Shown: in pieces, positions 10,001 through 18,669 of the stretch | How the letters are laid out: the number at the start of each line of letters is the position of its first letter | How positions within the stretch are numbered: position 1 is the first letter of the stretch | Position numbers and translations under genes: made by a program | The notes under the pieces: model-generated | Told to the model about the DNA's origin: nothing | Database searches by the model: none | What the model saw: the letters and a program-made list of their open reading frames with translations, nothing else | Assembly (NCBI GenBank): GCA_022825135.1 | Contig: JAJDYN010000029.1 | Coordinates: forward strand, 1 to 64,000 | Direction of reading: 5' to 3' | DNA: 64,000 bases | Origin: Gemmatimonadota bacterium | GTDB lineage: Bacteria > Gemmatimonadota > Gemmatimonadetes > Longimicrobiales > Gaopeijiaceae

Positions 10001-10237
10001 CCCGGCGTCGTTGGTCTTCCAGATACCGCCCGAAGCGGCGCCGGCGTAGTAGGTCAGCGGATCTCCGGGAATCCCGGCCACCGCCGCGAGGCGGTTGCCC
10101 ACCGGCCCGATATGCCGGTATCGGAGCTGCTGGTAGGCTTCGGGCGCGATCTGTTGCGCGGCGGTCGCGCTCGCGAGACCGAGCATGGCCGCCACGAGGA
10201 ATAGTGAGTTCCGCGTCATGCCGGGAAACGTGTTCAT
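7004..10237 (-). CDS. Secreted Asp-box (VPS10/sortilin-like) beta-propeller protein
   Basis: The product is 1077 residues. The ATG at 10237 is preceded by GAGGAG 6 bases upstream; an in-frame ATG two codons earlier abuts it. A signal peptide (NSLFLVAAMLGLASATAAQQ) leads into about ten Asp-box repeats of the form S/T-x-D-x-G-x-T/S-W, for example TNDAGEHW, STDAGRTW, TTDGGESW, SEDGGDTW, SLDGGSTW, TTNGGQSW and TRDGGGTW. Such repeats form the propellers of sialidases, GH74 xyloglucanases and VPS10 domains. The last 250 residues are a non-propeller C-terminal region ending in helical sequence. The sialidase catalytic arginine triad is not obvious, so binding or peptide processing is as likely as glycoside hydrolysis. 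It is probably exported to the periplasm or surface. Confidence 0.88.
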   Translation of the reverse strand: MNTFPGMTRNSLFLVAAMLGLASATAAQQIAPEAYQQLRYRHIGPVGNRLAAVAGIPGDPLTYYAGAASGGIWKTNDAGEHWEPVFDDQTDHSVGALAVAPSDPAIVWAGTGEPHIRSNVSLGTGVYKSTDAGRTWRHMGLGEGGPTRMSRIVVHPHDPDIVYVGALGHAHGPQQARGVFRTTDGGESWEHVLFVDENTGASSIEMDPSNPRRLFAGMWTVEVHTWGRESGGEGSGIYLSEDGGDTWAKLEGNGLPLLPVGKTDLCLTPADPNRVYALIETGDGVPWHGRETESGEFWRSLDGGSTWELMNHSRDLGGRTAYYNNCFVSPDDPDEVYFQTSGLSRSLDGGATYVNHQGRQRPGGDFHDMWIDPLDGNRMIVANDQNVSVSMNRGMSWHATELPIGQMYHVTVDNAIPYNVLGNRQDGPSFRGPSNSRTGGFGGIGGPISRSEWVTVGGGESGFATPDPEDPNIVWSSASGSGARGGVVVRWDARNRQFRDVEVWPELASGHPASGVRFRFQWTFPLHVSSHDRNTVFVTSQHVHRTTNGGQSWEIISPDLTTNDESRMGISGGLTPDNIGVEFCCVIYAFAESPLDANVMWAGSNDGLVHVTRDGGGTWSDVTGNIPDLPPDGVVRGIHASAYETGKAYFAIEHHQQGNFEPHVYRTDDYGESFDKIVEGIADSPLSYTRDIHEDPVRPGLLYLGTENILYVSFDDGDNWQPLMNNMPVSPMYGIEVQKHFNDLVVGTYGRGFWILDDITPLQQLSVEVAESEAHLFAPRDAYRFRAITAARSMPNDQSDGDNPPYGASISYWLGDGSAGGATIHIADAAGNPVRSLEGPGEAGINRVWWDLRDEPSPEIVFRTKPLYADWVDLGDDRMRSGGQGPSMLMPPGTYTVTLEVDGEPGGSQELRVLKDPNSSGTEADIRAQLAMFSDIRADYAEVTSMVNRIEWVRRQLYDLQAVLEDRGGADEILAAATELDENLIAVEDNLVRLITTGTGQDGVRWAPKLAEELRYLAGNIMNGDFPPTDQAGEVQRLLNQEVVEYRTQVEELFEGEIADFNRRLLASNLSPLISDG

Positions 10238-10659
10238 CGTCATCTCCTCGATTCGGAGGGAGCGGATTCCCGCGGACCGGGGAACCATTGCGGGAGGCCC
10301 ACCTCGCCTGTGCCGGGAATCCTCGCCAGGTTGCCCCGCATGAGGCTCCGATCCGTATCATGGAACCCGCGCCTTTCGCCTCGCAAGCGAGCCTGTCCGC
10401 AGCCCGCCACGTACCGCGAACCGCGCTTGCGACGACCACCCGTCCGGGTTAATCTGATGGACTGGTGGAAGTGTCTCCCGGGCTCACGGAAACCGAGGCT
10501 CAGATCAACGTTTTCCGGGGGCTGGGAGTCATGTAATGACGCGGGCGGGGTTCGGTGCGTCACGCCGAGGCGCTCGGCGGCGCCCCGGATGCCTGACTCG
10601 CCAAGGCTGTCTCAGGTGTTCACAGTTTCGTTCGCAGGACAAGGACGGGAGCAAGGGAT
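10238..10659. other. Divergent intergenic region
   Basis: These 422 bases separate the minus-strand Asp-box gene from the plus-strand cassette 1. Promoters for both should lie here, but I could not identify a convincing -35/-10 pair, hairpin or repeat. The open frames crossing it show only biased codon-shadow composition. Confidence 0.5.
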
Positions 10660-13101
10660 ATGAAGATCCTCAACCCTGGCGCTGTTTTGATCGGTGGCCT
10701 CCTTCTGACGGGAGCCGGGATCGGCACGAATACCGGCCCCACGGCACCCGATGGGAAAGCGGTTGCACCGCCGGACGCGGCGCACGCTTCCTCCGTGCCC
10801 ACGGAGGAGCTGACCACGGTCGTGCGCACCTACTGCCAGGTCTGCCACAACGACGCGCTGCTGACAGGCAACGTTTCGTTCGCCGAATTCACCGTCGAGG
10901 GCGCTTCCGACAACGCCCAGCTCGCGGAACGCATGATCCGCAAGCTGCGTGCAGGCATGATGCCGCCTCCGGGCATGCCGAGGCCGGAACCCGAGGTCCT
11001 GCTTTCACTTGTCGAGACACTTGAGAAGAACGTGGACGACGCCTATCGGCGGCATCCCAATCCTGGCGTCCGGACCTTCCAGAGGCTGAATCGGGCCGAG
11101 TACTCCGCGGCCATCCGCGAGCTGTTGGGAATCGAGGTCGACGCCGGGGTGTGGCTTCCGCTCGACCAGATGAGCGAGAACTTCGACAACATAGCCGACG
11201 TCCAGGCGCTCACCCCGACTCATCTCGACGCCTATCTGAACGCCGCCAGCGAAGTGAGCCGCCTGGCGGTCGGGAGCCCGAACGTCGATCCCACCGACGC
11301 CACCTACAACACCTCGCCGTACGGTTCCCAGCACGCCTGGGAGTACGTCGAGGGAGCGCCCTACGGAACCCGCGGCGGCATCGTGGTGACCCACGACTTC
11401 CCGGCCGACGGCGAGTACATCGTCACCCCGGTGATCGAGGGCGGGCGTAGCGCCCGGTACGAGGACGTGGACATCTCCATCGACGGAGAGCCCATCGCCC
11501 TGCTGGCGGCCGGCCCCTTCCCTCGCGGAGGCGCCGACTTCCGCGGCGGTTCGCCCATCAAGACAAACCCGACCTTCATCCGCGCCGGACAGCGCACGGT
11601 GTCGGCCGCCTTTGTGCGGCGAATCGACGGGCCCTACGACGACCTGATCAAGCCGCCCGAGTGGTCCCTGGCGGGCGGCGCCGGCGGGAGCCCCGGCCAG
11701 ACCACCCTTCCGCACCTGAAGAGCCTCATCATCAGCGGTCCCTACAACGTCACCAGCGTGTCGGAGACCGAGGCTCGCCGCCGCATCTTCAGTTGCCGGC
11801 CCACTACGCCCGAGGGAGAGCGTCCGTGTGCCGAGCAGATCATCGACCAGATCGGAAGCGCGGCCTACAGGCGTCCCCTGGACGAACGCGACATGGCCGG
11901 GCTGATGGCGTTCTACGACGATGGCGCCACTGAATCCGGTTTCGAGACCGGGGTCCGCCGCGCGCTCCAGGCCATCCTTGCGAGCCCGCACTTCATCTTC
12001 CGCATCGAGAGACAGCCCGAGGGCATCAAGGCGGGCGAGCGCTACGAAATCAGCGACCTGGCTCTGGCGACCCGCATGGCCGCGTTCCTCTGGGGTACCC
12101 AGCCCGACGCCGAGCTGATCGACCTCGCCGAGCGCGGAAGGCTCCAGAACGACAGGGAACTGGAGAGGCAGACCCGGCGGATGCTGGCCGATCCCAAGGC
12201 CGAGGCGCTCGGACCGCGCTTTGCCGCCCAGTGGTTCCGACTGCAGGACCTCGACAAGGTGCACCCGGACTCCTACTGGTTCCCGAACTACAGCCAGCAG
12301 CTGGCCGACGCCATGCGCACCGAGACCGAGATGTTCTTCAACAGCCTCGTGCGCGACGACCGCAGCGTTCTGGACCTCTATACCGCCGATTACACCTACG
12401 TGAACGAACGTCTGGCCAGGCACTACGGCATTCCGGGCGTGCTCGGCGACGAGTTCCGACGTGTGGAGTACCCCGACAGCCGGCGCGGTGGCGTCATGGG
12501 GCAGGGGTCCATCCTGGTCCTCACCTCGATGGGCACGCGCACCTCTCCGGTACTGCGCGGGAAGTGGGTGATGGAGGTGCTGCTGGGTACGCCACCGCCA
12601 CCGCCACCGCCCGACGTCCCGGCGCTCGAGGAGACCGAGGGCGCCACGGACGGACGCTTCCTGACCACGCGGGAGCGCATGGAGATCCACCGGGCTAATC
12701 CCACCTGCCACGCCTGCCATCAGTTCATGGATCCGATCGGGCTCGCGCTCGACAACTTCGACGTGACCGGAAAGTGGCGCATCCGTGAGAACAACATGGC
12801 GCTCGACACTCGCGGCAACCTTTACGACGGCACGCCGTTGACGGCCCCGGAAGACCTCAGGGAAGCGCTCATGCAGCGGCCCATCCCGCTGGTGCGCACG
12901 TTCACTACGAACCTGCTGGCGTATGCGCTGGGTCGGCGCGTAGAATATCACGATCAACCGACCGTGCGCGCGATCGCGCGGGAGGGCGAAGAGGATGACT
13001 ACCGCATCTCGTCCTTCATCATCAACGTGGTCAAGAGCGACCCGTTCCGGATGAGGATGGCGGACGTGGTCGCCGAAGAAGAGATGGAGACCGAACGATA
13101 A
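10660..13101 (+). CDS. Cassette 1: DUF1592-family (planctomycete-type) dihaem cytochrome-like protein
   Basis: The 813-residue product is exported (hydrophobic N-terminus, LIGGLLLTGAGIGT). A first c-haem motif CQVCH at 59-63 is followed by a DUF1587 block (RTFQRLNRAEYSAAIRELLG, about 148-167). A beta-rich central region (GTRGGIVVTHDFPADGEY) then leads to DUF1595-like (AAYRRPLDERDMAGLMAFYD), DUF1592 (LATRMAAFLWGTQPDAELI) and DUF1588 (GSILVLTSMGTRTSPVLRGK) blocks. The DUF1588 block contains a heptaproline, and the second haem motif CHACH is at 683-687. A C-terminal DUF1585 block follows (FTTNLLAYALGRRVEYHDQP). This is the full PSD/PSCyt architecture first named in planctomycetes, whose biochemical function is unknown. 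It begins a three-gene unit with the DUF1552 and ankyrin genes, 71 and 17 bases apart, and has two paralogues in the window. Confidence 0.93.
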   Translation: MKILNPGAVLIGGLLLTGAGIGTNTGPTAPDGKAVAPPDAAHASSVPTEELTTVVRTYCQVCHNDALLTGNVSFAEFTVEGASDNAQLAERMIRKLRAGMMPPPGMPRPEPEVLLSLVETLEKNVDDAYRRHPNPGVRTFQRLNRAEYSAAIRELLGIEVDAGVWLPLDQMSENFDNIADVQALTPTHLDAYLNAASEVSRLAVGSPNVDPTDATYNTSPYGSQHAWEYVEGAPYGTRGGIVVTHDFPADGEYIVTPVIEGGRSARYEDVDISIDGEPIALLAAGPFPRGGADFRGGSPIKTNPTFIRAGQRTVSAAFVRRIDGPYDDLIKPPEWSLAGGAGGSPGQTTLPHLKSLIISGPYNVTSVSETEARRRIFSCRPTTPEGERPCAEQIIDQIGSAAYRRPLDERDMAGLMAFYDDGATESGFETGVRRALQAILASPHFIFRIERQPEGIKAGERYEISDLALATRMAAFLWGTQPDAELIDLAERGRLQNDRELERQTRRMLADPKAEALGPRFAAQWFRLQDLDKVHPDSYWFPNYSQQLADAMRTETEMFFNSLVRDDRSVLDLYTADYTYVNERLARHYGIPGVLGDEFRRVEYPDSRRGGVMGQGSILVLTSMGTRTSPVLRGKWVMEVLLGTPPPPPPPDVPALEETEGATDGRFLTTRERMEIHRANPTCHACHQFMDPIGLALDNFDVTGKWRIRENNMALDTRGNLYDGTPLTAPEDLREALMQRPIPLVRTFTTNLLAYALGRRVEYHDQPTVRAIAREGEEDDYRISSFIINVVKSDPFRMRMADVVAEEEMETER

Positions 13102-13172
13102 CCAAAGCGCTTTCCCGATGGCTAAGCGCATGATGGAAACCGGGTTGTACAACTTGCTTCAGGAGAGCTGAC

Positions 13173-14603
13173 ATGCAATTCATCACCGGCAAGCACATCC
13201 CCCGCCGCACCTTCCTGCGCGGGATGGGCGCAACAGTGGCACTCCCGCTGCTCGACTCCATGCTTCCCGCGGCGAACCCGTGGGCGGCCAGGAAGCTGGC
13301 GGAGGGCAAGACGCGTCTTCTCGCGATCGAGGTCGTGCACGGAGCTGCCGGCAGCGTCGAATGGGGCGCCAAGCAGTTCCTCTGGGAGCCCGAGAAGACC
13401 GGGCGCGACTTCCAGCTCGCGGCGCAGAGCGCGCTGACGCCGCTCGAGGACTGGCGCCGGTATCTGACGATTGTCAGCAACACGGACGTTCGCATGGCCG
13501 AAGCCTTCACCGGCCCCGAGATCGGCGGCGATCACTTCCGCTCCAGCGCCACCTTCCTGACCCAGGCGCACCCGAAGCAGACCCAGAGTTCCGACCTGTA
13601 CGTCGGCACGTCGCTCGACCAGATGTTCGCCAAGCGCTTCGGACAGGACACGCCGCTCCCCTCCATGCAGCTCTGCATCGAGGATCTCGACCAGGCCGGC
13701 GGCTGCACGTACAACTACTCGTGCGCCTACACGGACTCGATCAGCTGGGCCTCGCCGAGCGAGCCGCTGCCGATGATCCGCGATCCGCGCACCGCCTTCG
13801 ATCTGCTCTTCGGTGCCGGCGGCACCCCGGAGGAGCGTCAGGCGCGCCGCCGCGAAAACGCGAGCATCCTCGACTGGATCGTCGGTGAAGTCGCCTACCT
13901 GAGGCGCGAGCTGGGCGCGACCGACCGCCGGCGCATGGACCAGTACCTGGACAACGTGCGCGAGATCGAGCGCCGCATCCAGATGGTCGAGGCTCAGAAC
14001 TCGAGCGGAGAGCAGCGTGAGCTTCCCGAGGCTCCCGCCGGCGTGCCGGACTCCTTCACCGAGCACATGCAGATGATGTTCGACCTGCAGGTGCTGGCGC
14101 TGCAGTCCGACATGACGCGCGTCTTCTCCTTCAAGACCGGCCGCGACGCGTCCAACCGCATCTATCCGGAGAGCGGCACCGACAGCCCGTTCCACCCGAC
14201 GTCGCACCACGGCAACAACGAGGAGACCATCCTCGACTTCAACACCATCAACCGGTTCTACGTGGGCCTGCTCCCCTACCTCCTGGAGAAGCTGCACGAC
14301 AGCCAGGACGGCGACTCGAGCCTGCTCGACCAGACCATGATCATCTACGGGTCCCCCATGGGAGACCCCAACATCCATAACCATCGCCGGTGCCCGCTGT
14401 TGCTCATGGGCGGTGCGAACGGCCAGCTCGCAGGCAACATGCACCTGAAGGCGCCGGATGGAACCCCGATGGCCAACGTCTTCCTGAACGTGATGCACAA
14501 GCTCGGCTTCGACGAAATGTCCAGCTTCGGCGACAGCACGGGCGAGTTCAACGTGCCGAGTTCGGTGTTGACCGCGGTCGAAGAGGCAAGTCAGTCACGC
14601 TAA
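13173..14603 (+). CDS. Cassette 1: DUF1552 (HXXSHH) Tat-exported protein
   Basis: The 476-residue product begins after CAGGAGAG. It carries a twin-arginine-type signal, HIPRRTFLRGMGATVALP, which would send a folded protein to the periplasm. The body is a DUF1552 domain with the conserved HPTSHHGNN motif (His341, Ser344, His345, His346), the DHFRSSATFLTQAHPKQ block and a C-terminal YGSPMGDPNIHNHRR segment. DUF1552 proteins resemble the alkaline-phosphatase/DUF1501-like fold, and in other genomes they also lie directly after DUF1592 genes. The His-rich motifs suggest a metal site, which is inference. Together with the preceding dihaem-type protein and the following ankyrin protein it forms a repeated unit. 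Confidence 0.92.
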   Translation: MQFITGKHIPRRTFLRGMGATVALPLLDSMLPAANPWAARKLAEGKTRLLAIEVVHGAAGSVEWGAKQFLWEPEKTGRDFQLAAQSALTPLEDWRRYLTIVSNTDVRMAEAFTGPEIGGDHFRSSATFLTQAHPKQTQSSDLYVGTSLDQMFAKRFGQDTPLPSMQLCIEDLDQAGGCTYNYSCAYTDSISWASPSEPLPMIRDPRTAFDLLFGAGGTPEERQARRRENASILDWIVGEVAYLRRELGATDRRRMDQYLDNVREIERRIQMVEAQNSSGEQRELPEAPAGVPDSFTEHMQMMFDLQVLALQSDMTRVFSFKTGRDASNRIYPESGTDSPFHPTSHHGNNEETILDFNTINRFYVGLLPYLLEKLHDSQDGDSSLLDQTMIIYGSPMGDPNIHNHRRCPLLLMGGANGQLAGNMHLKAPDGTPMANVFLNVMHKLGFDEMSSFGDSTGEFNVPSSVLTAVEEASQSR

Positions 14604-14620
14604 GCCGGGGGACGGTCAGC

Positions 14621-16414
14621 ATGAAGAAGAGATTGCACGTACACGCGCTGGCGGCGGTCGCCGTCAGCATGCTGCTCACGTCGGCGCCCGCGCTCGACTC
14701 GCCCCTGGCGGACGCCGCCATGAAGGGCGATGCCACGGGCGTGCGAACCCTGCTGGCGAGCGGGGCGGACGTGAACGCCGCTCGCGGGGACGGCATGACC
14801 GCCCTGCACTGGGCGGCCGAAACCGGCAACGCGGAGATCGCCGAGATCCTGGTGAGCGCAGGGGCGATCCTCGAGGTCACGACCCGCTTGGGGGCCTACA
14901 CGCCTCTGCACGTCGCCGGCAGAAAGGGTGCCGCGGAGGTCGTCCGGGTGCTCCTGGACGCCGGGGCGGACCCGCGCTCGGTCGCTTCCACCGGGTCTAC
15001 CCCGCTGCACCTCGCGGCGGGCGCGGGCAGCGCGCAAGGGGCAAAGTACCTGCTCGACGCAGGTGCCGAGATCGACGCGCGCGCCGGCGACGCCCAGCAA
15101 ACGCCCCTGATGTTCGCGGCGGCTGCCGACCGTGCCGATGTCGTCCGGCTCCTCGTGGAGCATGGGGCGGATCCGAACATCACGACCACCCTCATGGAAG
15201 CCGCCACCCGGTCGGCGGTGGACAACTATGCGGGCGAGCGCATGCAGGAGGTGCTCGACGCCTTCAAGGGGGACGGTAACGAACTGCCGACTCCCGCCCA
15301 GATCCAGGCCGCTCTGGAGGTTGCCCGGGCCGTGCAGCGCGCCGGCGTGGTGCCGGAGCCAGAGGAAGATGAGGATGAGGATGACCCCAGGGCCTTCTTC
15401 CGCCAGCCTCCCGACGACAAGTGGGGGAGCCTGACCGCGCTGCACCACGCGGCGCGCGAAGGGGCCGTCAATGCGGCGATGGCGTTGCTGGACGGCGGCG
15501 CCGATATCGACTTCGTCACCGAGGCCGACGCCACGAGCCCCCTCACGATGGCGGTCATCAACGGCCGCTTCGACTTGGCGATGAAGCTGCTCGAGCGCGG
15601 GGCCGATCCCAATCTGGCGACAGTTGACGGCGTTGCGCCGCTTTACGCCACCTTCAACGTCCAGTGGTCGCCGCGGTCACGCTACCCGCAGCCGCGCGCG
15701 CACGAGCAGCAGGAGACGGAGTATCTGGAGCTGGCCATGGCGCTGCTCGAGGCCGGAGCGGATGTGAACTTCCAGGTGACGAATAACTTCTGGTACTTCA
15801 CCTACAGCGGGTGTGGCAACGGCAACTGCGGGCTTGAGAACCAGGACGGCGTGACACCCTTCTGGCGCGCCTCCCGCGCTCTCGACATCGATGGCATGAA
15901 GCTGCTGCGCTCGTGGGGCGCGGACTGGAACATCGCCACCGTCAAGCAGCCCGAGCGCCGCCGGGGCCGCAACCCGCGCACGGGCGACACCGAAGACGAG
16001 GAACAGGTCGATCCTTCAGGGTTGCCGCCGGTCCCGGTTGGCGGACCCGCCGTGTACCCGATTCACGCCGCCTCGGGCGTCGGCTACGGCGAGGGCTTCG
16101 CCGGCAACGCCCACACCCACATCCCCGGCAACTGGATCGCCGCGGTCGAGTACCTGCTCGAGTTGGGGGCCGACGTCAACCAGCGGGACGCCAATGGATA
16201 CACGCCGCTGCACCACGCGGCCGCTCGCGGAGACACCGAGATGATCCAGTGGCTGGTGGACCGCGGCGCCGACGTGATGGTGGTGAGCCGCAGGGGACAG
16301 ACCACGGTCGACATGGCCAATGGTCCGGTCTCGCGCGTGACTCCCTATCCGGACGCGATCGCCCTGCTGGAGAGCATGGGCGCGATCAACAACAACAACT
16401 GCGTGTCCTGCTAG
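14621..16414 (+). CDS. Cassette 1: secreted ankyrin-repeat protein with C-terminal CxSC
   Basis: The 597-residue product starts with a signal peptide (MKKRLHVHALAAVAVSMLL) and then the conserved DSPLADAAMKGD at the mature N-terminus. About five ankyrin repeats follow (GMTALHWAAETGNAEIAEIL, TPLHVAGRKGAAEVVRVLL). An acidic, low-complexity linker (EPEEDEDEDDP) comes next, then more repeats with long insertions. The C-terminal block carries YPIHAASGVGYGEGFAG and NAHTHIPGNW, two last repeats, and the exact C-terminus NNNNCVSC. Ankyrin repeats bind proteins, so a scaffold role for the two upstream products is plausible. All three paralogues share the start, the His block and the Cys-x-Ser-Cys end. 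Only a weak ribosome binding site is visible, so translation may be coupled to the DUF1552 gene 17 bases upstream. Confidence 0.92.
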   Translation: MKKRLHVHALAAVAVSMLLTSAPALDSPLADAAMKGDATGVRTLLASGADVNAARGDGMTALHWAAETGNAEIAEILVSAGAILEVTTRLGAYTPLHVAGRKGAAEVVRVLLDAGADPRSVASTGSTPLHLAAGAGSAQGAKYLLDAGAEIDARAGDAQQTPLMFAAAADRADVVRLLVEHGADPNITTTLMEAATRSAVDNYAGERMQEVLDAFKGDGNELPTPAQIQAALEVARAVQRAGVVPEPEEDEDEDDPRAFFRQPPDDKWGSLTALHHAAREGAVNAAMALLDGGADIDFVTEADATSPLTMAVINGRFDLAMKLLERGADPNLATVDGVAPLYATFNVQWSPRSRYPQPRAHEQQETEYLELAMALLEAGADVNFQVTNNFWYFTYSGCGNGNCGLENQDGVTPFWRASRALDIDGMKLLRSWGADWNIATVKQPERRRGRNPRTGDTEDEEQVDPSGLPPVPVGGPAVYPIHAASGVGYGEGFAGNAHTHIPGNWIAAVEYLLELGADVNQRDANGYTPLHHAAARGDTEMIQWLVDRGADVMVVSRRGQTTVDMANGPVSRVTPYPDAIALLESMGAINNNNCVSC

Positions 16415-16440
16415 GAGACGCGTAGACGCGATCTGCGCAG

Positions 16441-16479
16441 CGAAAACGCCCGCGGCCATTTTGGTCGCGGGCGTTTTCG
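16441..16479. terminator. Strong bidirectional intrinsic terminator
   Basis: CGAAAACGCCCGCG at 16441-16454 pairs exactly with CGCGGGCGTTTTCG at 16466-16479, and the flanking A and T runs make it work on either strand. It lies between the end of cassette 1 and the convergent lipoprotein gene that ends at 16565. Confidence 0.85.
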
Positions 16480-16564
16480 CGTCTCGTGAGGGCGGTCCCG
16501 TTCTACTTCTCGCCTCTCCGTCTCGTCCCGATGGGATGACGGCCCAGGGGCAACCGCCCCGCTC

Positions 16565-17116
16565 CTAGCTTCCGCCTCCCCTCATGGTCGAAACCTCGAT
16601 CAGGCCGTTGGGAAACCCGGTCCCCCAGCGCATGGTGGCGTCGGCGGCGCTGTGAAAGCGAACCGACTGGACCTGGTCGGGGCGTAGCGAATCCAGGATC
16701 CCCCAGTCCTGCGGAGCTCCGCCATCCAGAACGACGGGTACCCTGCGGTCACCCCCGAACTCGACGCTGGGCGCGCCGCGGACGTTCATCCAGCGGGGCC
16801 GCAACTGACGGATGGCGTCGGCGAGCATCATGGTGGAGTAGTTCGCGAGTTCCTCGGCCACGATCAGGTTCGGGTCGCGTCGGACATTGCGGTCGCACAA
16901 GTGGTCGAGTTCCTCCGCCGACAGGACGCCGGCTTCCGCCCCGCCCGGCGCGTCGGCCACCGGACCGCCCTCCGCGCACACCTGGGCCAGTTGCTCGCCG
17001 GTGAGGGTTGCCCGCAGCTCCCGGACGGCAGGAGTGTCGCCTGGGCTGCTAACACACGCTGAAGCGAGGAGGATGAGGGGGAGCGCCGCTACGAGTTTCG
17101 GGGAGGTGAGTCGCAT
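16565..17116 (-). CDS. Lipoprotein with a plug-like C-terminal domain
   Basis: The 183-residue product has a clear lipoprotein signal (LVAALPLILLASAC, Cys21). After a helical middle (EELDHLCDRN), the C-terminal 80 residues look like a reduced TonB plug: RVPVVLDGGAPQD, LDSLRPDQVQSVRFHSAADA, TRWGTGFPNGLIEVST-like order (MRWGTGFPNGLIEVST). In SusC plugs the matching elements are the IDG strand, the IERIEV strand and the NGVI strand. Two cysteines flank the middle part. It sits head to tail with the cytochrome c-prime-like gene, 170 bases downstream of that gene's stop on the minus strand. The function is unknown. It belongs to the group of barrel-less plug proteins in this window. Confidence 0.72.
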   Translation of the reverse strand: MRLTSPKLVAALPLILLASACVSSPGDTPAVRELRATLTGEQLAQVCAEGGPVADAPGGAEAGVLSAEELDHLCDRNVRRDPNLIVAEELANYSTMMLADAIRQLRPRWMNVRGAPSVEFGGDRRVPVVLDGGAPQDWGILDSLRPDQVQSVRFHSAADATMRWGTGFPNGLIEVSTMRGGGS

Positions 17117-17286
17117 GGTCCTGCCTCCGTCAAGGGGTTCGGGTACGCGGGCCCATCATCCGCTAGATGCGCTTTGAGAAACAAGCCCCGTGGCCTCCAG
17201 GGCGGCGCGATGGTTTCCCATACTACCGTTGCGCCGCGGTCAGAGGTCCGCGCGCACCCGACTCTCAGGCCGATGGCCAGAAGAGG

Positions 17287-17757
17287 CTACCCTGTCGGGC
17301 GCGCTCGGTAAGGCCGGTGGCAGCCGCCGCAGGTCCTCCCCAGGCCCGCTGCCGCGTCGCCCACGGCAGTCATGTCTCCCGCACGAGCCGCGTCCGCGAG
17401 CGCGTCGGCGGCGCTCTGGAAGGCCGAGAGAGCTTCGCCGAAGCCGGCGGCATCGTCCCAGATGTCCGGAAGGGCGCGCGAGCCCTCGCCCAGCGATCCT
17501 TCGGGGAAGATGTCCGAGGCCATCACCGACAGCTGCTGCAGCGAGAGCGCGTGCCCGAGCACATGAGCCTCATGGGGCACGTCCTCGTTCAGGATGGCGG
17601 TGAGGGCGCCACGGTGCGTGTTCAAGCTGCCCATGATGGCCTGGCGGTATTCCATTGCCGGGGTTGGATCCTGGGCGACCGCTGTGGCGGGCGCGAGACC
17701 GGCGATGATGCAGGCGGCGAGAGCGGTGCGGGTTACGACTGCGAGCGAGCGGGCCAC
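17287..17757 (-). CDS. Cytochrome c-prime-like periplasmic haem protein
   Basis: The 156-residue product starts at GTG 17757, with AAGGAGGAAAC ending a few bases upstream. Upstream frame extension to 17838 lacks a signal. The signal peptide (LAVVTRTALAACIIAGLAPA, cut at AQD) is followed by a four-helix-like sequence (AMEYRQAIMGSLNTHRGAL, QQLSVMASDIFPEGS). A single C-terminal haem motif, CGGCH, lies 8 residues from the end. Haem at the C-terminus and the spacing of helices are typical of the cytochrome c-prime family (PF01322), which are monohaem proteins that bind NO or carry electrons. The stop is followed by 170 bases without a gene. Confidence 0.82.
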   Translation of the reverse strand: MARSLAVVTRTALAACIIAGLAPATAVAQDPTPAMEYRQAIMGSLNTHRGALTAILNEDVPHEAHVLGHALSLQQLSVMASDIFPEGSLGEGSRALPDIWDDAAGFGEALSAFQSAADALADAARAGDMTAVGDAAAGLGRTCGGCHRPYRARPTG

Positions 17758-17967
17758 GGCGTTTCCTCCTTCCCCGAAGAATGAGACCCGGAGGCACCCG
17801 TGAAGCGACCACCCGGGCGGGTTCGAGCACGTTGTCACGAAACCCTAGATAGATCGCCGGGGGCGTCGGCGCAAGGGAAGATGGCGCGTGCGGGCACAGC
17901 AAGGTCGGCGACGTCGCAGCCGCCGCTCCAGAGGTCCTGCGGTGTTGGCCGGGTTCGGGCGTACGAA

Positions 17968-18669
17968 CTACCGGTCCATGCCGGACGCTTCGTCCGTCGC
18001 TGCGACGCTCCCCAGATATCCACCGAAGGTCTCGTCGAACGCGCCCGGGAAGAACTCGCCGGTTACGATGGAAGCCCGGGTGGGGTCGCCGTCCACCACC
18101 ACGATGTTGAGGGGCGTGCCCCACTTGCGCGGGTCCAGGAGCGCCTTGCGCATGCGGAAGTGGGAGGTGGTCACGCGCACCAGGTCCTCGTTGTCGGGAT
18201 CCGGGTTGGGGCTTCCCAGAATGACCGGATACTCGATGCCGAACTCGTCGACATACTCGTCCACCACGTCCGGGTGCGAGTATTCGCTGCGCCCGATGAT
18301 CATCAGCCCGTCGTCCTGGTGGGCGTTGTATTTCGTGACCAGGTCCGGCGCCTCATACCGGCAGTTCGCGCACCACTCGGCGAAGTAGGTCAGGAGGGTT
18401 ACGCGATTGCCGCGCACCACATCCTCGAGGTCGATCTGCTCTCCCTCGCGCGAGGTGCCGGAGAAATCGCGGCGCAGGACTTCCCAGGGCACCAGGTGGT
18501 CACCCCCCGCCCCGGCCACCTCCGCGGTCAGGTCGATCGCAACCACCGGGGAGTATTCGTGCGGGTGGGGTGCCGCCGCTTCTTCCGCGGGAGCCACCGG
18601 GTTCATCACCAGCCAGCCGCCGCCGGCCAGTACCAGCAGCGCCACTGCTGAAACGATCCATCTCGTCAT
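17968..18669 (-). CDS. Thioredoxin-fold (TlpA/redoxin-like) periplasmic protein
   Basis: The 233-residue product has an N-terminal membrane or signal segment (MTRWIVSAVALLVLAGGGWLV) and then a redoxin domain. Its active site is FAEWCANCRYEAP, a CxxC in the thioredoxin position, preceded by the typical LEDVVRGNRVTLLTYF strand. The cis-proline region is KWGTPLNIVVV. TlpA/ResA-like proteins keep cysteines of c-type apocytochromes reduced for haem attachment, which suits this cytochrome-rich neighbourhood, but other periplasmic thiol roles are possible. The C-terminal 50 residues (FFPGAFDETFGGYLG) are not diagnostic. A terminator-like hairpin lies in its leader. Confidence 0.83.
   Translation of the reverse strand: MTRWIVSAVALLVLAGGGWLVMNPVAPAEEAAAPHPHEYSPVVAIDLTAEVAGAGGDHLVPWEVLRRDFSGTSREGEQIDLEDVVRGNRVTLLTYFAEWCANCRYEAPDLVTKYNAHQDDGLMIIGRSEYSHPDVVDEYVDEFGIEYPVILGSPNPDPDNEDLVRVTTSHFRMRKALLDPRKWGTPLNIVVVDGDPTRASIVTGEFFPGAFDETFGGYLGSVAATDEASGMDR

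Noticed and set aside
12590-12615. CCACCG-type microsatellite in the DUF1592 genes, considered as a separate repeat or slippage site.
   Set aside because: It encodes the conserved proline run of the DUF1588 region in all three copies and keeps frame.
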